A stretch of DNA of 64,000 bases from positions 62,001 through 126,000 of the forward strand of contig NZ_CP045701.2 of the NCBI RefSeq assembly GCF_009601685.2. The letters run 5' to 3'. Both the position numbers and the translations under genes were made by a program. Position 1 is the stretch's first letter; every line of letters starts with the position of its first letter. Below the pieces are notes generated by a model that saw only the letters and a list, made by a program, of their open reading frames with translations, was not told where the DNA came from and searched no databases. This DNA comes from Pseudomonas brassicacearum (GTDB lineage: Bacteria; Pseudomonadota; Gammaproteobacteria; Pseudomonadales; Pseudomonadaceae). This document shows, in pieces, positions 56,405 to 64,000 of the stretch.

Positions 56405-57358
56405 TTAAAGTATCTTCTTGTTGGAGGTTTCATCATACCAATCACATGGTCTAGGCCACTCTACTCTTTTCTGAGAAAGCTCAGAGATGAGAGCATTTAC
56501 CAGGGGCTTTCCACCAGGGAATGGGATGTATAAACCAACCACACGAGGGTACTTTCCAACATCAGACGAATACAAAAGAGTCTTAATAGAGGCAACAGCA
56601 ACTATCGCATTCTGCGCAGTAGTTCTATTAAGCTCACTTTGAACCGGCAATGCACCAGTTATCGATTTTCCACTCACGCCAAGAGTTTGAACGATCAAAG
56701 TTCCACTTAAGCGTTTATCCTCCGCCTCTGCACCGATAACACCAATACCAGAGATGTTTGCCTTGGACTCCAAAACACGAACATCAGCAATAGCGCGCAG
56801 CCCGACACCAACATAAATCGGGACATTATATTTAGTGTAGCCACTATCCCCTGGATCAGTCCTAGACACCCGATACTGCTCAGAGCCTGAAGCATATCTA
56901 AAGAAGCTTGGCAACTCAGCTAGAGGCACCTCAACTCTCTTACCTTCTCGAGTCAACATCGTCTTGGATATCCAGAACTCTTGATTTACCGTGTCGGCAT
57001 TAATGTAGTCCACTGTCACACGATAACTTTCCGCTTTACCTCCAACCTTACCTGCGCCATATGAGACATTGCCTTTACTATCAAATTGCTCAACAAGCAT
57101 CCTGACTGAGTTGTCTGGAAGTGATCCCATTATTTCTCTGTAAACAGGCTTCCCATCAAGAAGGAAGCCTTTTTCTACCGGAAAATTTGAATGAAGCTCC
57201 TCCCTCTTACAGCTATCTCCCGGCACAGTTTGAACCGAGAACGGATCAACTGGAATGTATGTATACCCCGACGATAACTCCCCAAGAGTTTGAGGTCGCA
57301 TAGATTGACAACCAGTCAAAAAGCTAAATCCAAGTAATAACGCAAGCATCTTTTCCAT
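56405..57358 (-). CDS. Lipoprotein of unknown function
   Basis: The 317-residue protein starts MEKMLALLLGFSFLTGC, with a lipobox at about 14-17, and is therefore lipid-anchored. The rest is a soluble beta-rich domain without recognised motifs; TYIPVDPFSVQTVPGD follows the anchor, and the C terminus has WPRPCDWYDETSN. AAGGA precedes the ATG at 57358. GC content is low. There are no close neighbours to suggest a partner. Confidence 0.7.
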   Translation of the reverse strand: MEKMLALLLGFSFLTGCQSMRPQTLGELSSGYTYIPVDPFSVQTVPGDSCKREELHSNFPVEKGFLLDGKPVYREIMGSLPDNSVRMLVEQFDSKGNVSYGAGKVGGKAESYRVTVDYINADTVNQEFWISKTMLTREGKRVEVPLAELPSFFRYASGSEQYRVSRTDPGDSGYTKYNVPIYVGVGLRAIADVRVLESKANISGIGVIGAEAEDKRLSGTLIVQTLGVSGKSITGALPVQSELNRTTAQNAIVAVASIKTLLYSSDVGKYPRVVGLYIPFPGGKPLVNALISELSQKRVEWPRPCDWYDETSNKKIL

Positions 57359-57889
57359 TTGATGTTTCCTTGTCGTAGCCGCAGGCACATTGCCACTACA
57401 CTTATAGACGACTGGCAGCGATCTTTCCAATTCGAAAATTGCTCCGCAGCATTACTAGCAGCGGTGCTTTTACTCATGACCTAGCTTCTGCCCACCCTTG
57501 GCGGCGAGCAGACGACCATCTTCTGAGCTACATATGAACCGCCAGGCCGACCTTTTTTCACAACGAACCAGCATGACCATCACCAACGGGGCCGCCCGCA
57601 GCGGCATCGAGACGGTCAGTTGCGCCTGGCACCAGTTTGGAACTGGTGAATCGCTCCTCATTTTGTAGTCAACTAAGGGCCGCTTTTGGCCGATTCTGGC
57701 CGTGGCTGACTCTCCTATCTGCTGGTGAATGCCAATCGTCAAAATCGTCAAGATAACAACGCAGGTGTAGATAAGGGCGCCGGTACCTTGCTAGGAGCTT
57801 CAGTTTTGCCTAAAAAAGCAGCACATCTTCCGAGTAATATGAAGGCACTAAAACCCAGCATTAGCTCCTTGCGACCTCATATTACCCAA
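57359..57889. other. Intergenic region, degenerate sequence
   Basis: There are 531 bases without a supported gene. A GGCCGCTTTTGGCCGATTCT copy lies at 57673-57692. Short frames on both strands show no ribosome-binding site or recognisable protein and look like decayed DNA. Confidence 0.45.
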
Positions 57890-58771
57890 CTAGCATTTTT
57901 CGTCGCAAAATGGATAACTTCTAGTTGATATACTGCAGCATGGTCTACTAGGCAGTTTCAACCCTGTGTCGGATGATAAGCAAGAGAAAGATGGAGAAGC
58001 TCTAACGGAGTTGCACTGCGAATCATTACTTGCCTGGTCCTGAGATTTTTCTAGGGAATAAATGGCAGGCCTTGCTGTATAGTCTGAAAATGCAAGGACT
58101 ATAGGTGGTTCGCCAAGGTATGAATTGACTTTCTCTTTACTTAGACTCGGCGGTATAAACAAGATGCGTGTGGATTCTGTTTTAGCGATACCATCGGCCT
58201 GAACTGTAACTCCAATCGTAACCCATTGACCCGCCGCAAGGCTAGAGGGGCTCAGCCAGGTCACAGAGCTTTCGTCATCGTCTAGCAGTATTCCGGCCGA
58301 AGCCGTCCATTTATATGAGTCTGGCTTTACCGACTCATCCAACGTAGCCTTGAACTCGATGGTTTCATCTGGAACTGCTACAGGTTTGCTAAAAGTAATA
58401 TCTATTGTTTTAAAATTAGGTTGCCTGAAATCGGACGCGTTAATGATAGCAAATGAGGCAAACGCGATTGCTGCCACTGAGAATGTAAGAGTAGCCATTC
58501 CGTATGCTTTGTGATACCTCGGCCAGTTGGTTTTGTTTCTTAGTGCGATACATCGACTGTTGGCGTCGGCAACGAGGAATGCGATCGTAGCAAATAGAAG
58601 TGATAGCGCACTTAATCCAGCACTTGTTGCTATCAGCCAAAATGCGTCATGCGGCAGTTTAAAGTTATTAATGAAGCCCGGAAGTAATAGCAGCAATCCT
58701 CCGGAAATGCCAACTACCGTTTTAGCCCGTTTATCGGCAGCTTCTGCAAATGCCACTGTGTCTTGGTTCAT
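57890..58771 (-). CDS. Three-helix membrane protein with Ig-like domain, unknown
   Basis: The protein has 293 residues. Membrane segments lie near 22-38, 47-70 and 90-115. A following domain (about 120-235) has an immunoglobulin/PKD-like strand pattern (KPVAVPDETIEFKATLDES, YKWTASAGILLDDDESSVTW). The last 60 residues are Ser- and Cys-rich and of poor quality, so the 3' end may be altered. AGGAG lies seven bases before the ATG at 58771. No family name can be given. Confidence 0.62.
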   Translation of the reverse strand: MNQDTVAFAEAADKRAKTVVGISGGLLLLLPGFINNFKLPHDAFWLIATSAGLSALSLLFATIAFLVADANSRCIALRNKTNWPRYHKAYGMATLTFSVAAIAFASFAIINASDFRQPNFKTIDITFSKPVAVPDETIEFKATLDESVKPDSYKWTASAGILLDDDESSVTWLSPSSLAAGQWVTIGVTVQADGIAKTESTRILFIPPSLSKEKVNSYLGEPPIVLAFSDYTARPAIYSLEKSQDQASNDSQCNSVRASPSFSCLSSDTGLKLPSRPCCSISTRSYPFCDEKC

Positions 58772-59480
58772 GATTGCTCTCCTCAAAGTCAATCGATGCA
58801 AAAACGCCCTTACAACCGTAGCTGAGCTAACCAATATTTGCGTCTCCCTTCGGCGCTTGGGCTGGGCGGCCCGCGACCGATGGTCGCTACGCAGTCGGGC
58901 GCTGAACCGAGCTACACCTCAGGTTCTCACCCGTGCGTTACCGAAAGTGTTGGTACTGATTGCGGAAGCCGAATCCGACCTAACATCAGAACCTCGCTAT
59001 TTGAGCTTATCGGATGCGCAGGAAGTCGCCTCGGATTTCCTAGACCCTCGATGTCGGCTTTCGGCCGATTCTGTTGAAAAAGTCGATCATGGTTTCCACG
59101 GCAGAAAAGTACGCGTCCGAGATTGAAATCTTTACTTTTGGCAGAGGTTTCCAGACGCAGATTTCACGCAGCAGCGTGCAAAAATGGCGTTCTCACTAGG
59201 CAATGGCCAAGCAGTTTTGGATAACCGACTTTTTCAACAGAATCGGCCAAAAGTGGACGGTGGACACGGTGATGGCATATGGGTAGGGTCACTGATGCTG
59301 CTTCCGACTCTAGAAGGTAGCAGGGCTTGCCGTCATCTATGTCGCGTTTCCCCCTGAGCAATGTCGCGTATGCCGCGACCACCTCTGAGCTAGACAAGGA
59401 CTTACAGGACGACAAGGAACGTTATTCGACACGCCATCGCGACAAGAAACGCGATATGGCATGTCGCCTAAGGAGGCACC
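58772..59480. other. Intergenic region with MITE-like inverted repeat
   Basis: There is no supported gene in 709 bases. The inverted pair at 59052-59088 and 59220-59263 is listed separately. The last 100 bases before 59481 contain repeated ATGTCGC/GCGAC words. Confidence 0.45.
59052..59263. repeat. MITE-like element with GCTTT(T)GGCCGATTCTG termini
   Basis: The left end has TCGGCCGATTCTGTTGAAAAAGTC and the right end its inverse GACTTTTTCAACAGAATCGGCC, about 28 of 30 bases matching, with about 130 unrelated bases between. No transposase frame is present. Confidence 0.7.
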
Positions 59481-60329
59481 ATGGATTTCGTAGTCATTGA
59501 CGTTGAAACCGCCAATCCCGACCTCGCTAGCATCTGCCAAGTTGGCATCGCCGTTTTCTCAAACGGACAATTCTCAGAGTCATGGAGCACGCTCGTTAAT
59601 CCAAATGACTACTTTGATTCTCACAACGTTTCAGTTCATGGCATAAATGAGGAAATGGTTACATCGGCACCGCATTGGATAGAAGTACATGATCGCCTGA
59701 AAGCTAATTTCTCTAATCAAATATTAGCTAGCCATACGCCATTCGACAGAACTGCAATTCGTAGGGCCTGTGAAAAGTCTTCAACAACCTCACTAGATTG
59801 CCAGTGGCTTGATACGGCGCGAGTTGTTAGGCGCACTTGGCCTATTTTTTCGCAGTCTGGTTATGGGCTTGCAAATGTTGCCGCTCACTTCGGCATAAGC
59901 TTCAAGCATCACGACGCAGAAGAGGATGCGCGTGCTGCGGGTGAAATATTGCTTAGAGCAATTCAGGAAACTGGTTCAAGTGCTGCCGATTGGTGCTCTT
60001 TGGCATTGCGACCAACTGCTTCATTATCATCCTCCGAGGTTCGCACCACCAATCCAGACGGCCCATTATTCGGTAATGTGGTTGTGTTCACCGGAGCACT
60101 TTCAATACCGCGCCAAGAAGCTGCAAATGTTGCAGCGTTAGCAGGCTGCGATGTCGCAACTGGCGTCACGAAACATACCACTCTGCTTGTTGTCGGCGAC
60201 CAAGACATTCGCATGCTGGCTGGCGCAGAAAAGAGCGCTAAGCATAGAAAGGCCGAAGAGCTTATGGCTAAAGGCCAGAAAATTCGCATACTCGGAGAAA
60301 GCGACTTTGGCCTCTTCATTGGTGCGTAG
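59481..60329 (+). CDS. DEDDh exonuclease with C-terminal BRCT domain
   Basis: The protein has 282 residues. The N-terminal exonuclease domain (about 1-165) has FVVIDVETAN (Asp7, Glu9), SHTPFDRTAIRRAC (Asp) and HHDAEEDARAAGEIL (His, Asp), that is, a complete DEDDh set as in DnaQ epsilon. The C-terminal BRCT domain (about 195-280; GNVVVFTGALSIPRQEAANVAALAG, VTKHTTLLVVGD) is the type found in DNA ligase. AAGGAGG precedes the ATG. The pairing suggests DNA repair, replication proofreading or defence. The gene is more AT-rich than its surroundings. Confidence 0.88.
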   Translation: MDFVVIDVETANPDLASICQVGIAVFSNGQFSESWSTLVNPNDYFDSHNVSVHGINEEMVTSAPHWIEVHDRLKANFSNQILASHTPFDRTAIRRACEKSSTTSLDCQWLDTARVVRRTWPIFSQSGYGLANVAAHFGISFKHHDAEEDARAAGEILLRAIQETGSSAADWCSLALRPTASLSSSEVRTTNPDGPLFGNVVVFTGALSIPRQEAANVAALAGCDVATGVTKHTTLLVVGDQDIRMLAGAEKSAKHRKAEELMAKGQKIRILGESDFGLFIGA

Positions 60330-60431
60330 TCGTCATTAGCCATATGGCGCATAACAAGTTACTCAAGGATCGACGTTTTGGAATGCGCCAATACGTGCCC
60401 TTAATTCCAAAGATAGGATCAAGAGGATTGC

Positions 60432-61016
60432 ATGGACAAACTTATATCATTGGTCTCAAGCCTAGAAGCAGCAATTCGCTACCTTCTGAGTGGCGCTGTG
60501 ATTGCGACCTTCTTGGTGATGAGCCGGAATGACCCTTGGACCATCGTTCAATGGGCTCTGTCCAATCAAGTTCCCACTGCATTGTGTGTGGCTCTTATCG
60601 GATTTACAGCTTTCTCAATCTACCGACTCTTTCTGTGGGTTGTTTTCGATTTTATAGCTTGGAAAATGAAGGCGTCGGCGCCGGCATTGTTTTTTGTGGA
60701 AGGTGTTACCTATGCCAAGCCATACGCTAAGTTTCTTCGCTGGAGGCACTCAGAAGACCTGCCTCAGTCGCTTAGCGGATATCTAACCTACCGCTGGTCT
60801 GTCGCACATTTCGCCTTTGTTTCCGGCACGGCGGGTCTCGGCGCAGCATTCATTGGCCAAAGCAATTCCGTTATTGTCGACCATCGATGCATGGTAGTGC
60901 TCGTTTCACTTTGCATCGCTGCGTTCGGCTTCTTGCAGATTGCTTTTCTTTACCAAACGGAAAGGGAGTTGTGTCGTGATCACAAACCAGTTGCGGTGGA
61001 GCAAGAGCCTAACTAG
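60432..61016 (+). CDS. Membrane protein, unknown
   Basis: The 194-residue protein has four likely membrane segments (about 13-30, 46-72, 121-142, 150-174) and a short cytosolic tail. AAGAGGATTG precedes the ATG. No motif is recognised. The stop codon TAG (61014-61016) lies within an attC-like left end, an arrangement seen in integron gene cassettes. It follows the exonuclease-BRCT gene after 102 bases and may form one unit with it. Confidence 0.6.
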   Translation: MDKLISLVSSLEAAIRYLLSGAVIATFLVMSRNDPWTIVQWALSNQVPTALCVALIGFTAFSIYRLFLWVVFDFIAWKMKASAPALFFVEGVTYAKPYAKFLRWRHSEDLPQSLSGYLTYRWSVAHFAFVSGTAGLGAAFIGQSNSVIVDHRCMVVLVSLCIAAFGFLQIAFLYQTERELCRDHKPVAVEQEPN

Positions 61017-61220
61017 CGGTTCAAGCCATTCGCTCCGCTCACTCAGGACGGACTAAAGCCTGCCCCTTAACTTGAACGTTATGAATGCCTGCAAAGGGTC
61101 GAATAATGACCACAACGCAACGTGACTGAACCACCCTTGTCCTCCCTCAACCTGGAGGACAAGCCATGAACTCAAGGCAAGTCCATGAGCGAAGCGAACG
61201 ACTTGAGCCAGTTGTTAGGT
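61007..61220. repeat. attC-like imperfect inverted repeat
   Basis: The left core GCCTAAC (61007-61013, matching RYYYAAC) with GGTTCAAG pairs with the right core GTTAGGT (61214-61220, matching GTTRRRY) preceded by CTTGAGCC. An inner, more degenerate pair CTTGAACGTTATG at 61071-61083 would give a 76-base element of normal attC length. Confidence 0.45.
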
Positions 61221-61249
61221 ATGAGTGGTCTTGAGTGAGGGGATAGGTA

Positions 61250-61828
61250 TCACACCGGTACGACGGCTGTTCCTGTCTTGCTCTCGGTGGCAAATTTTAT
61301 AAGCACTTGACCACACTTAGATCTTTCGATCATTTCCGGCGATACGGGAATCTTCAATCGGACCCATGTGCTATCCCTGCTGCCAGGGTCTAAGAGTGTG
61401 TAAGTGGTCTTGTTGTCCGTGCCGAACTTGATTTGCAGTGATTTCTTAAAGAGGCCGGACTTAAAGTTTGAAGCAACTGATGCACCAGCGCGCGAGAAGA
61501 AGAAAAATCTGCGCACACGCGGCCGGAATGCAGCAGCCGCTAAGAAAACTGGCGCGCCTGTCTGGTTGATGATCTGAATGCGAAGGACAGGTTGAGGGGA
61601 GTCGGGAGATGCTGCGCCAACCTGATCTTGGGGTTCGTTGAAGACGGCATGATCGACATATACCTGAGCAGTCAAACCTTTGAGGCCACGGCCTCGATAG
61701 TCGAGCAGAGTGGTTTGGAGGCGGAGCCAGACCCAAGCTAGTACCGCAATGGCCACGCCCACCAAGCCTTTCGCTACCTCGGCTGGAATCGACTCAAGGA
61801 TTTTCTGTAGCAGTTCAGCCATGGTCAT
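61250..61828 (-). CDS. Membrane-anchored protein, unknown
   Basis: The 192-residue protein has one membrane segment near residues 20-37 (VGVAIAVLAWVWLRL). The remainder is strand-rich (LRIQIINQTGAPVFLAAAAF, TWVRLKIPVSPEMI), ending ATESKTGTAVVPV. The ATG at 61828 has GGAG nine bases upstream and is preferred over 61837. No family is recognised and it stands alone. Confidence 0.65.
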   Translation of the reverse strand: MTMAELLQKILESIPAEVAKGLVGVAIAVLAWVWLRLQTTLLDYRGRGLKGLTAQVYVDHAVFNEPQDQVGAASPDSPQPVLRIQIINQTGAPVFLAAAAFRPRVRRFFFFSRAGASVASNFKSGLFKKSLQIKFGTDNKTTYTLLDPGSRDSTWVRLKIPVSPEMIERSKCGQVLIKFATESKTGTAVVPV

Positions 61829-62058
61829 TGCTGCCATCTCCGACGGTTTGTTCAGAGTGATCTGGTGATGCCTAGCGTTCGCGGCCTCACATGGGACCGT
61901 TGGTTTGCAGCGAATGGTCAGGAATCAAGCCAGTCAAGTATTTCCTAGAAACAGCGGCATGGCCTCCGTGGAGATTAGAAAGCCTTTGGCAGTGTGTCCA
62001 CAGCCTGCTTCTGGCCGACAGCTGACTATCGGAGCGTGTTGTTATCGATCCAAAGCAT

Positions 62059-62499
62059 TCACACTCCACGTCTGCGCAGGTGCCCCCTTCCGGTTTTTCT
62101 CTTGATATTCCCCTTCCCGACAGCGTTCAACAATTTCTGGAACGTTGAGCATTCAATGTGACGAGCAGCAGGGCAGCACGCTACTCGACGAAGCTCGTCG
62201 CGTATGACGCTGAGTCGCTCGATAGTGCGGTCCAGTTCGTCTGCCTTTTCGTTAAGCCGCTGACGATCAATGTCAGGCTGCCCCTCTGCGTCCAGCATGG
62301 CGAGGAGATCGTCTAGTGAAAGCTCTGCCGATTGCCCGAGCGCGATCAAGGACAAACGCTGGAGTACATCGGCACGAAACACGCGAATCAGGCCACGACG
62401 ACCGATTGAACTGATAAGACCTTTCTCTTCGTAGTAGCGCAGCGTTGAAGCCGGTAGACCGGAACGTCGTGCCACCTCACCAATATCCAGCTCTTTCAT
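62059..62499 (-). CDS. MerR-family transcriptional regulator
   Basis: The protein has 146 residues. The N-terminal MerR helix-turn-helix reads IGEVARRSGLPASTLRYYEEKGLI (about 5-28), followed by a coiled-coil dimerisation helix. The C terminus has VACCPAARHIEC, a cysteine cluster reminiscent of metal- or redox-sensing MerR members; CC plus a third Cys could bind Zn. The ATG at 62499 starts at the usual distance before the HTH. It is divergent from the DUF2938 gene over a MerR-type operator. Confidence 0.88.
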   Translation of the reverse strand: MKELDIGEVARRSGLPASTLRYYEEKGLISSIGRRGLIRVFRADVLQRLSLIALGQSAELSLDDLLAMLDAEGQPDIDRQRLNEKADELDRTIERLSVIRDELRRVACCPAARHIECSTFQKLLNAVGKGNIKRKTGRGHLRRRGV

Positions 62500-62501
62500 G
62501 C

Positions 62502-62532
62502 TTGACCTCAAGTCGACTTGAACTTGCAGACT
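62502..62532 (+). promoter_or_regulatory. MerR-type promoter/operator of the DUF2938 gene
   Basis: TTGACC (-35, 62502-62507) and CAGACT (-10-like, 62527-62532) are 19 bases apart. The spacer begins with the perfect dyad TCAAGT-CGACTTGA (62508-62521), which resembles a SoxR box (CCTCAAGTTAACTTGAGG). A 19-base spacer with centred dyad is the hallmark of MerR-controlled promoters. Confidence 0.72.
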
Positions 62533-62578
62533 GCTCGGATCAAACCGCCAAAACAGGCTCAAGGCAAGGAGCAATACC

Positions 62579-63094
62579 ATGGGAATAGCCGAGACCGCAC
62601 TGCGCATTCTGTTTGTTGGAATGGGGGCCACGCTGATTATGGACGTGTCGGGTTTTGTTCAAGCACGAGTGTTTGGTCTAGCGTCGTTTGACTATGGCTT
62701 GGTTGGTCGCTGGCTGGGTCACATGTTGCAAGGACGGTTTCGTCATGCCTCGATCATGGCGGCGCCTCCTATCAGGAATGAACGTCTGATGGGGTGGGTA
62801 TTCCATTACATCACGGGTATCGTCTTCGCGATGGTGCTGATCGGTGCGAAAGGGCCTGCGTGGATCTGCAACCCCACGCTAGTACCTGCGCTGGTGATGG
62901 GGTTGTTCAGTGTGATTGCGCCTTTTTTCATCATGCAGCCCGCGCTCGGCTTCGGCGTTGCCGGTTCGAAGACAGGGGCACCTAGCGTGGCAAGGCGCAG
63001 GAGCGTCACTGCGCATCTGACGTTTGGACTGGGACTTTTTGTGGCGGCATCGCTGTTGATGATGCTCTTTCCAACATCGTTCTGCCTAAGTTGA
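62579..63094 (+). CDS. DUF2938 family membrane protein
   Basis: The 171-residue protein has four membrane helices and signature stretches ILFVGMGATLIMDVSGF, GRWLGHMLQGRF and MGWVFHYITGIVFAMVLIG. The DUF2938 family has no known function. It is divergent from a MerR regulator whose operator lies between them, so induction by the MerR signal (oxidative, metal or drug stress) is expected. Its 3' end lies before a GCTTTTGGCC-like palindrome and a terminator shared with the DUF6124 gene. Confidence 0.85.
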   Translation: MGIAETALRILFVGMGATLIMDVSGFVQARVFGLASFDYGLVGRWLGHMLQGRFRHASIMAAPPIRNERLMGWVFHYITGIVFAMVLIGAKGPAWICNPTLVPALVMGLFSVIAPFFIMQPALGFGVAGSKTGAPSVARRRSVTAHLTFGLGLFVAASLLMMLFPTSFCLS

Positions 63095-63159
63095 GTGCTT
63101 TTGGTACAGCGCTAGTGCCTGCCTTTGGCCGTTTTCGGTCATTCTCGGAGGCGGAGGTA

Positions 63160-63190
63160 AAAAACCCGGCATAGAGCGCCGGGTTTTTTC
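63160..63190. terminator. Bidirectional Rho-independent terminator
   Basis: AAAAACCCGGC-ATAGAGC-GCCGGGTTTTTT lies between the convergent DUF2938 and DUF6124 genes. The A and T runs make it work on both strands. Confidence 0.9.
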
Positions 63191-63206
63191 ATTGGCAAAC
63201 GGTTAC

Positions 63207-63569
63207 CTACTGCCGCGGCTCCACGTTATCCAACACCCGATTCGCCAATAACGAACTCAGTTCAATCAACTGCTGAATCCCCTGCGCCACATGACGTCTC
63301 GATCCTTCCAGATCAAACGCCAGGTCACTCACCATCGCATCAGCCGAAGCCAGCGTCTCGCTGAGGTTGGCAAGCAAACATTCGTTATCGAGGCCTTTCA
63401 CGACGGCGTACAGCTGCCCTGGTTTGGGGGCGTCTTTGGATTTATCCGGTTTCGGTAGCAAGTAGTGATCGAGCACCCGTTTGGTGGTTTCGTCTTGCTG
63501 CTTGGCTTTGGATTTTGCCGATGTAGGGGTGGAACCTGCCTCTGGCGGATTCGGAGTTATTTTGAACAT
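63207..63569 (-). CDS. DUF6124 family protein
   Basis: The 120-residue protein begins MFKITPNPPEAGSTP. A basic, disordered first 45 residues precedes a helical domain (GQLYAVVKGLDNECLLANLSETLASADAMVSDLAFDLE-type) ending SSLLANRVLDNVEPRQ. Proteins of this family are common and often multi-copy in Pseudomonas; their function is unknown. GAGGAT lies eight bases before the ATG at 63569. The 200 bases upstream on the minus strand form a large hairpin. Confidence 0.85.
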   Translation of the reverse strand: MFKITPNPPEAGSTPTSAKSKAKQQDETTKRVLDHYLLPKPDKSKDAPKPGQLYAVVKGLDNECLLANLSETLASADAMVSDLAFDLEGSRRHVAQGIQQLIELSSLLANRVLDNVEPRQ

Positions 63570-64000
63570 TGGTGTGATCCTCATAATGGGCCGCACCATC
63601 TCGCTACTAAACGAAAGGGTGGCGGCTGTGCGCAAGTTAGTAGACCGGTGAATCACACCAAAACCGGCGCGCCCGAAGGCGCCATGCGCACAGCCACCAT
63701 CAAGAACAGGCAAGTGCCTGACTGATGAGACTTGTACAACCGAGGTGTGAACCGGGCTACTAAACCCGACCACTGATGGGCAGTGGCAGGAAGACAATAG
63801 AACCCAGGAACAAGGCGCACAAGCGGGCGGATTCTGGCGTAGTTGTAGGCAAAGGCGCAAGGATGCGTAGCTTGATAGAGGGGTGTAGGTGGGAGCTGTA
63901 GGAGGGAGTCTTTTTGGCGCTGCGGGCGGCTTGTTCCGCTCCGGAGCCGGGGCTAGATCGCGATAGCGGTCCAACTCCCAACCGGTCAATCACCGACCCA
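63570..64000. other. Leader region with long-range hairpin upstream of the DUF6124 gene
   Basis: GGTGGCGGCTGTGCGCA (63613-63629) pairs with TGCGCACAGCCACC (63683-63698 region) around an interior with further small stems (CCGG...CCGG, GGCGCGCC-CGAAGGCGCC). The final 45 bases, with CCAACCGGTCAATCACCGAC, resemble sequence beside the REP element at 37941-37975. Confidence 0.55.

Noticed and set aside
57470..57751. 93-codon minus-strand frame with RAAPLVMVMLVRCEKRSAWRF
   Set aside because: No ribosome-binding site and low-quality sequence in a decayed intergenic area; it may be a remnant of a repeated element but cannot be supported as a gene.
61136..61163. Hairpin CTTGTCCTCC/GGAGGACAAG as a terminator
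   Set aside because: No T run on either strand; more likely part of the attC-like region.

Overview
The window is a piece of a Pseudomonas chromosome, most likely the P. fluorescens group. The evidence is gene content and order: algB-kinB, gltP, then aroE-hemF-qor-tsaC-dprA-lysM-def-fmt-rsmB-trkA, which is the conserved neighbourhood near the replication origin. High-GC coding and many REP-type palindromes of the TGTGGGAGC...GCTTGC and TGTAGGAGCTGCC...GGCTGCGATC families fit the same group. No rRNA, tRNA or CRISPR array was seen.

Region 1 (1-38.3 kb) is core genome. It holds a membrane EAL phosphodiesterase; the KinB/AlgB two-component pair; a small-protein/DUF1328/Ivy lysozyme-inhibitor group; the gltP glutamate symporter; a SpmA/SpmB-like protein; a four-gene Mla/MCE-type lipid ABC transporter (STAS-permease, ATPase, MCE protein, lipoprotein); DUF5924; an M16 peptidase; a Na/Pi symporter; TerC; a CitMHS transporter; a choline-sulfate block (LysR regulator, betC, a choline-binding protein, a SulP permease); and the housekeeping run aroE to trkA. 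Nearly every convergent gap is filled by a REP element. Several of these have expanded internally into 11-, 23- or 35-bp tandem arrays.

Region 2 (38.3-42.7 kb) is a lower-GC island bracketed by REP-family copies. It carries a candidate minimal RiPP (modified peptide) locus on the minus strand. A 32-residue precursor-like peptide, too short for routine calling, is followed by a strong terminator hairpin, then a HExxH putative peptide-modification enzyme, then an EamA exporter three bases downstream, and finally an MFS transporter. This is the strongest candidate for an undescribed system.

Region 3 (42.7-49.1 kb) is a tightly coupled four-gene MoxR-vWA-beta-propeller (bpX) ternary system on the minus strand, a class predicted to act in biological conflict.

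Region 4 (49.1-64 kb) is mosaic accessory DNA. It contains a lipoprotein esterase, a delta-60/RTX secreted protein, a putative Tat-exported cysteine peptidase, an Mrr-like endonuclease split by a -1 frameshift at a run of eight A, an exonuclease-BRCT fusion, several orphan membrane proteins, a divergent MerR/DUF2938 pair with a SoxR-box-like operator, and a DUF6124 gene behind a large conserved-looking hairpin. Degenerate GCTTTTGGCCG palindromes recur only in this last region, which suggests repeated insertion.
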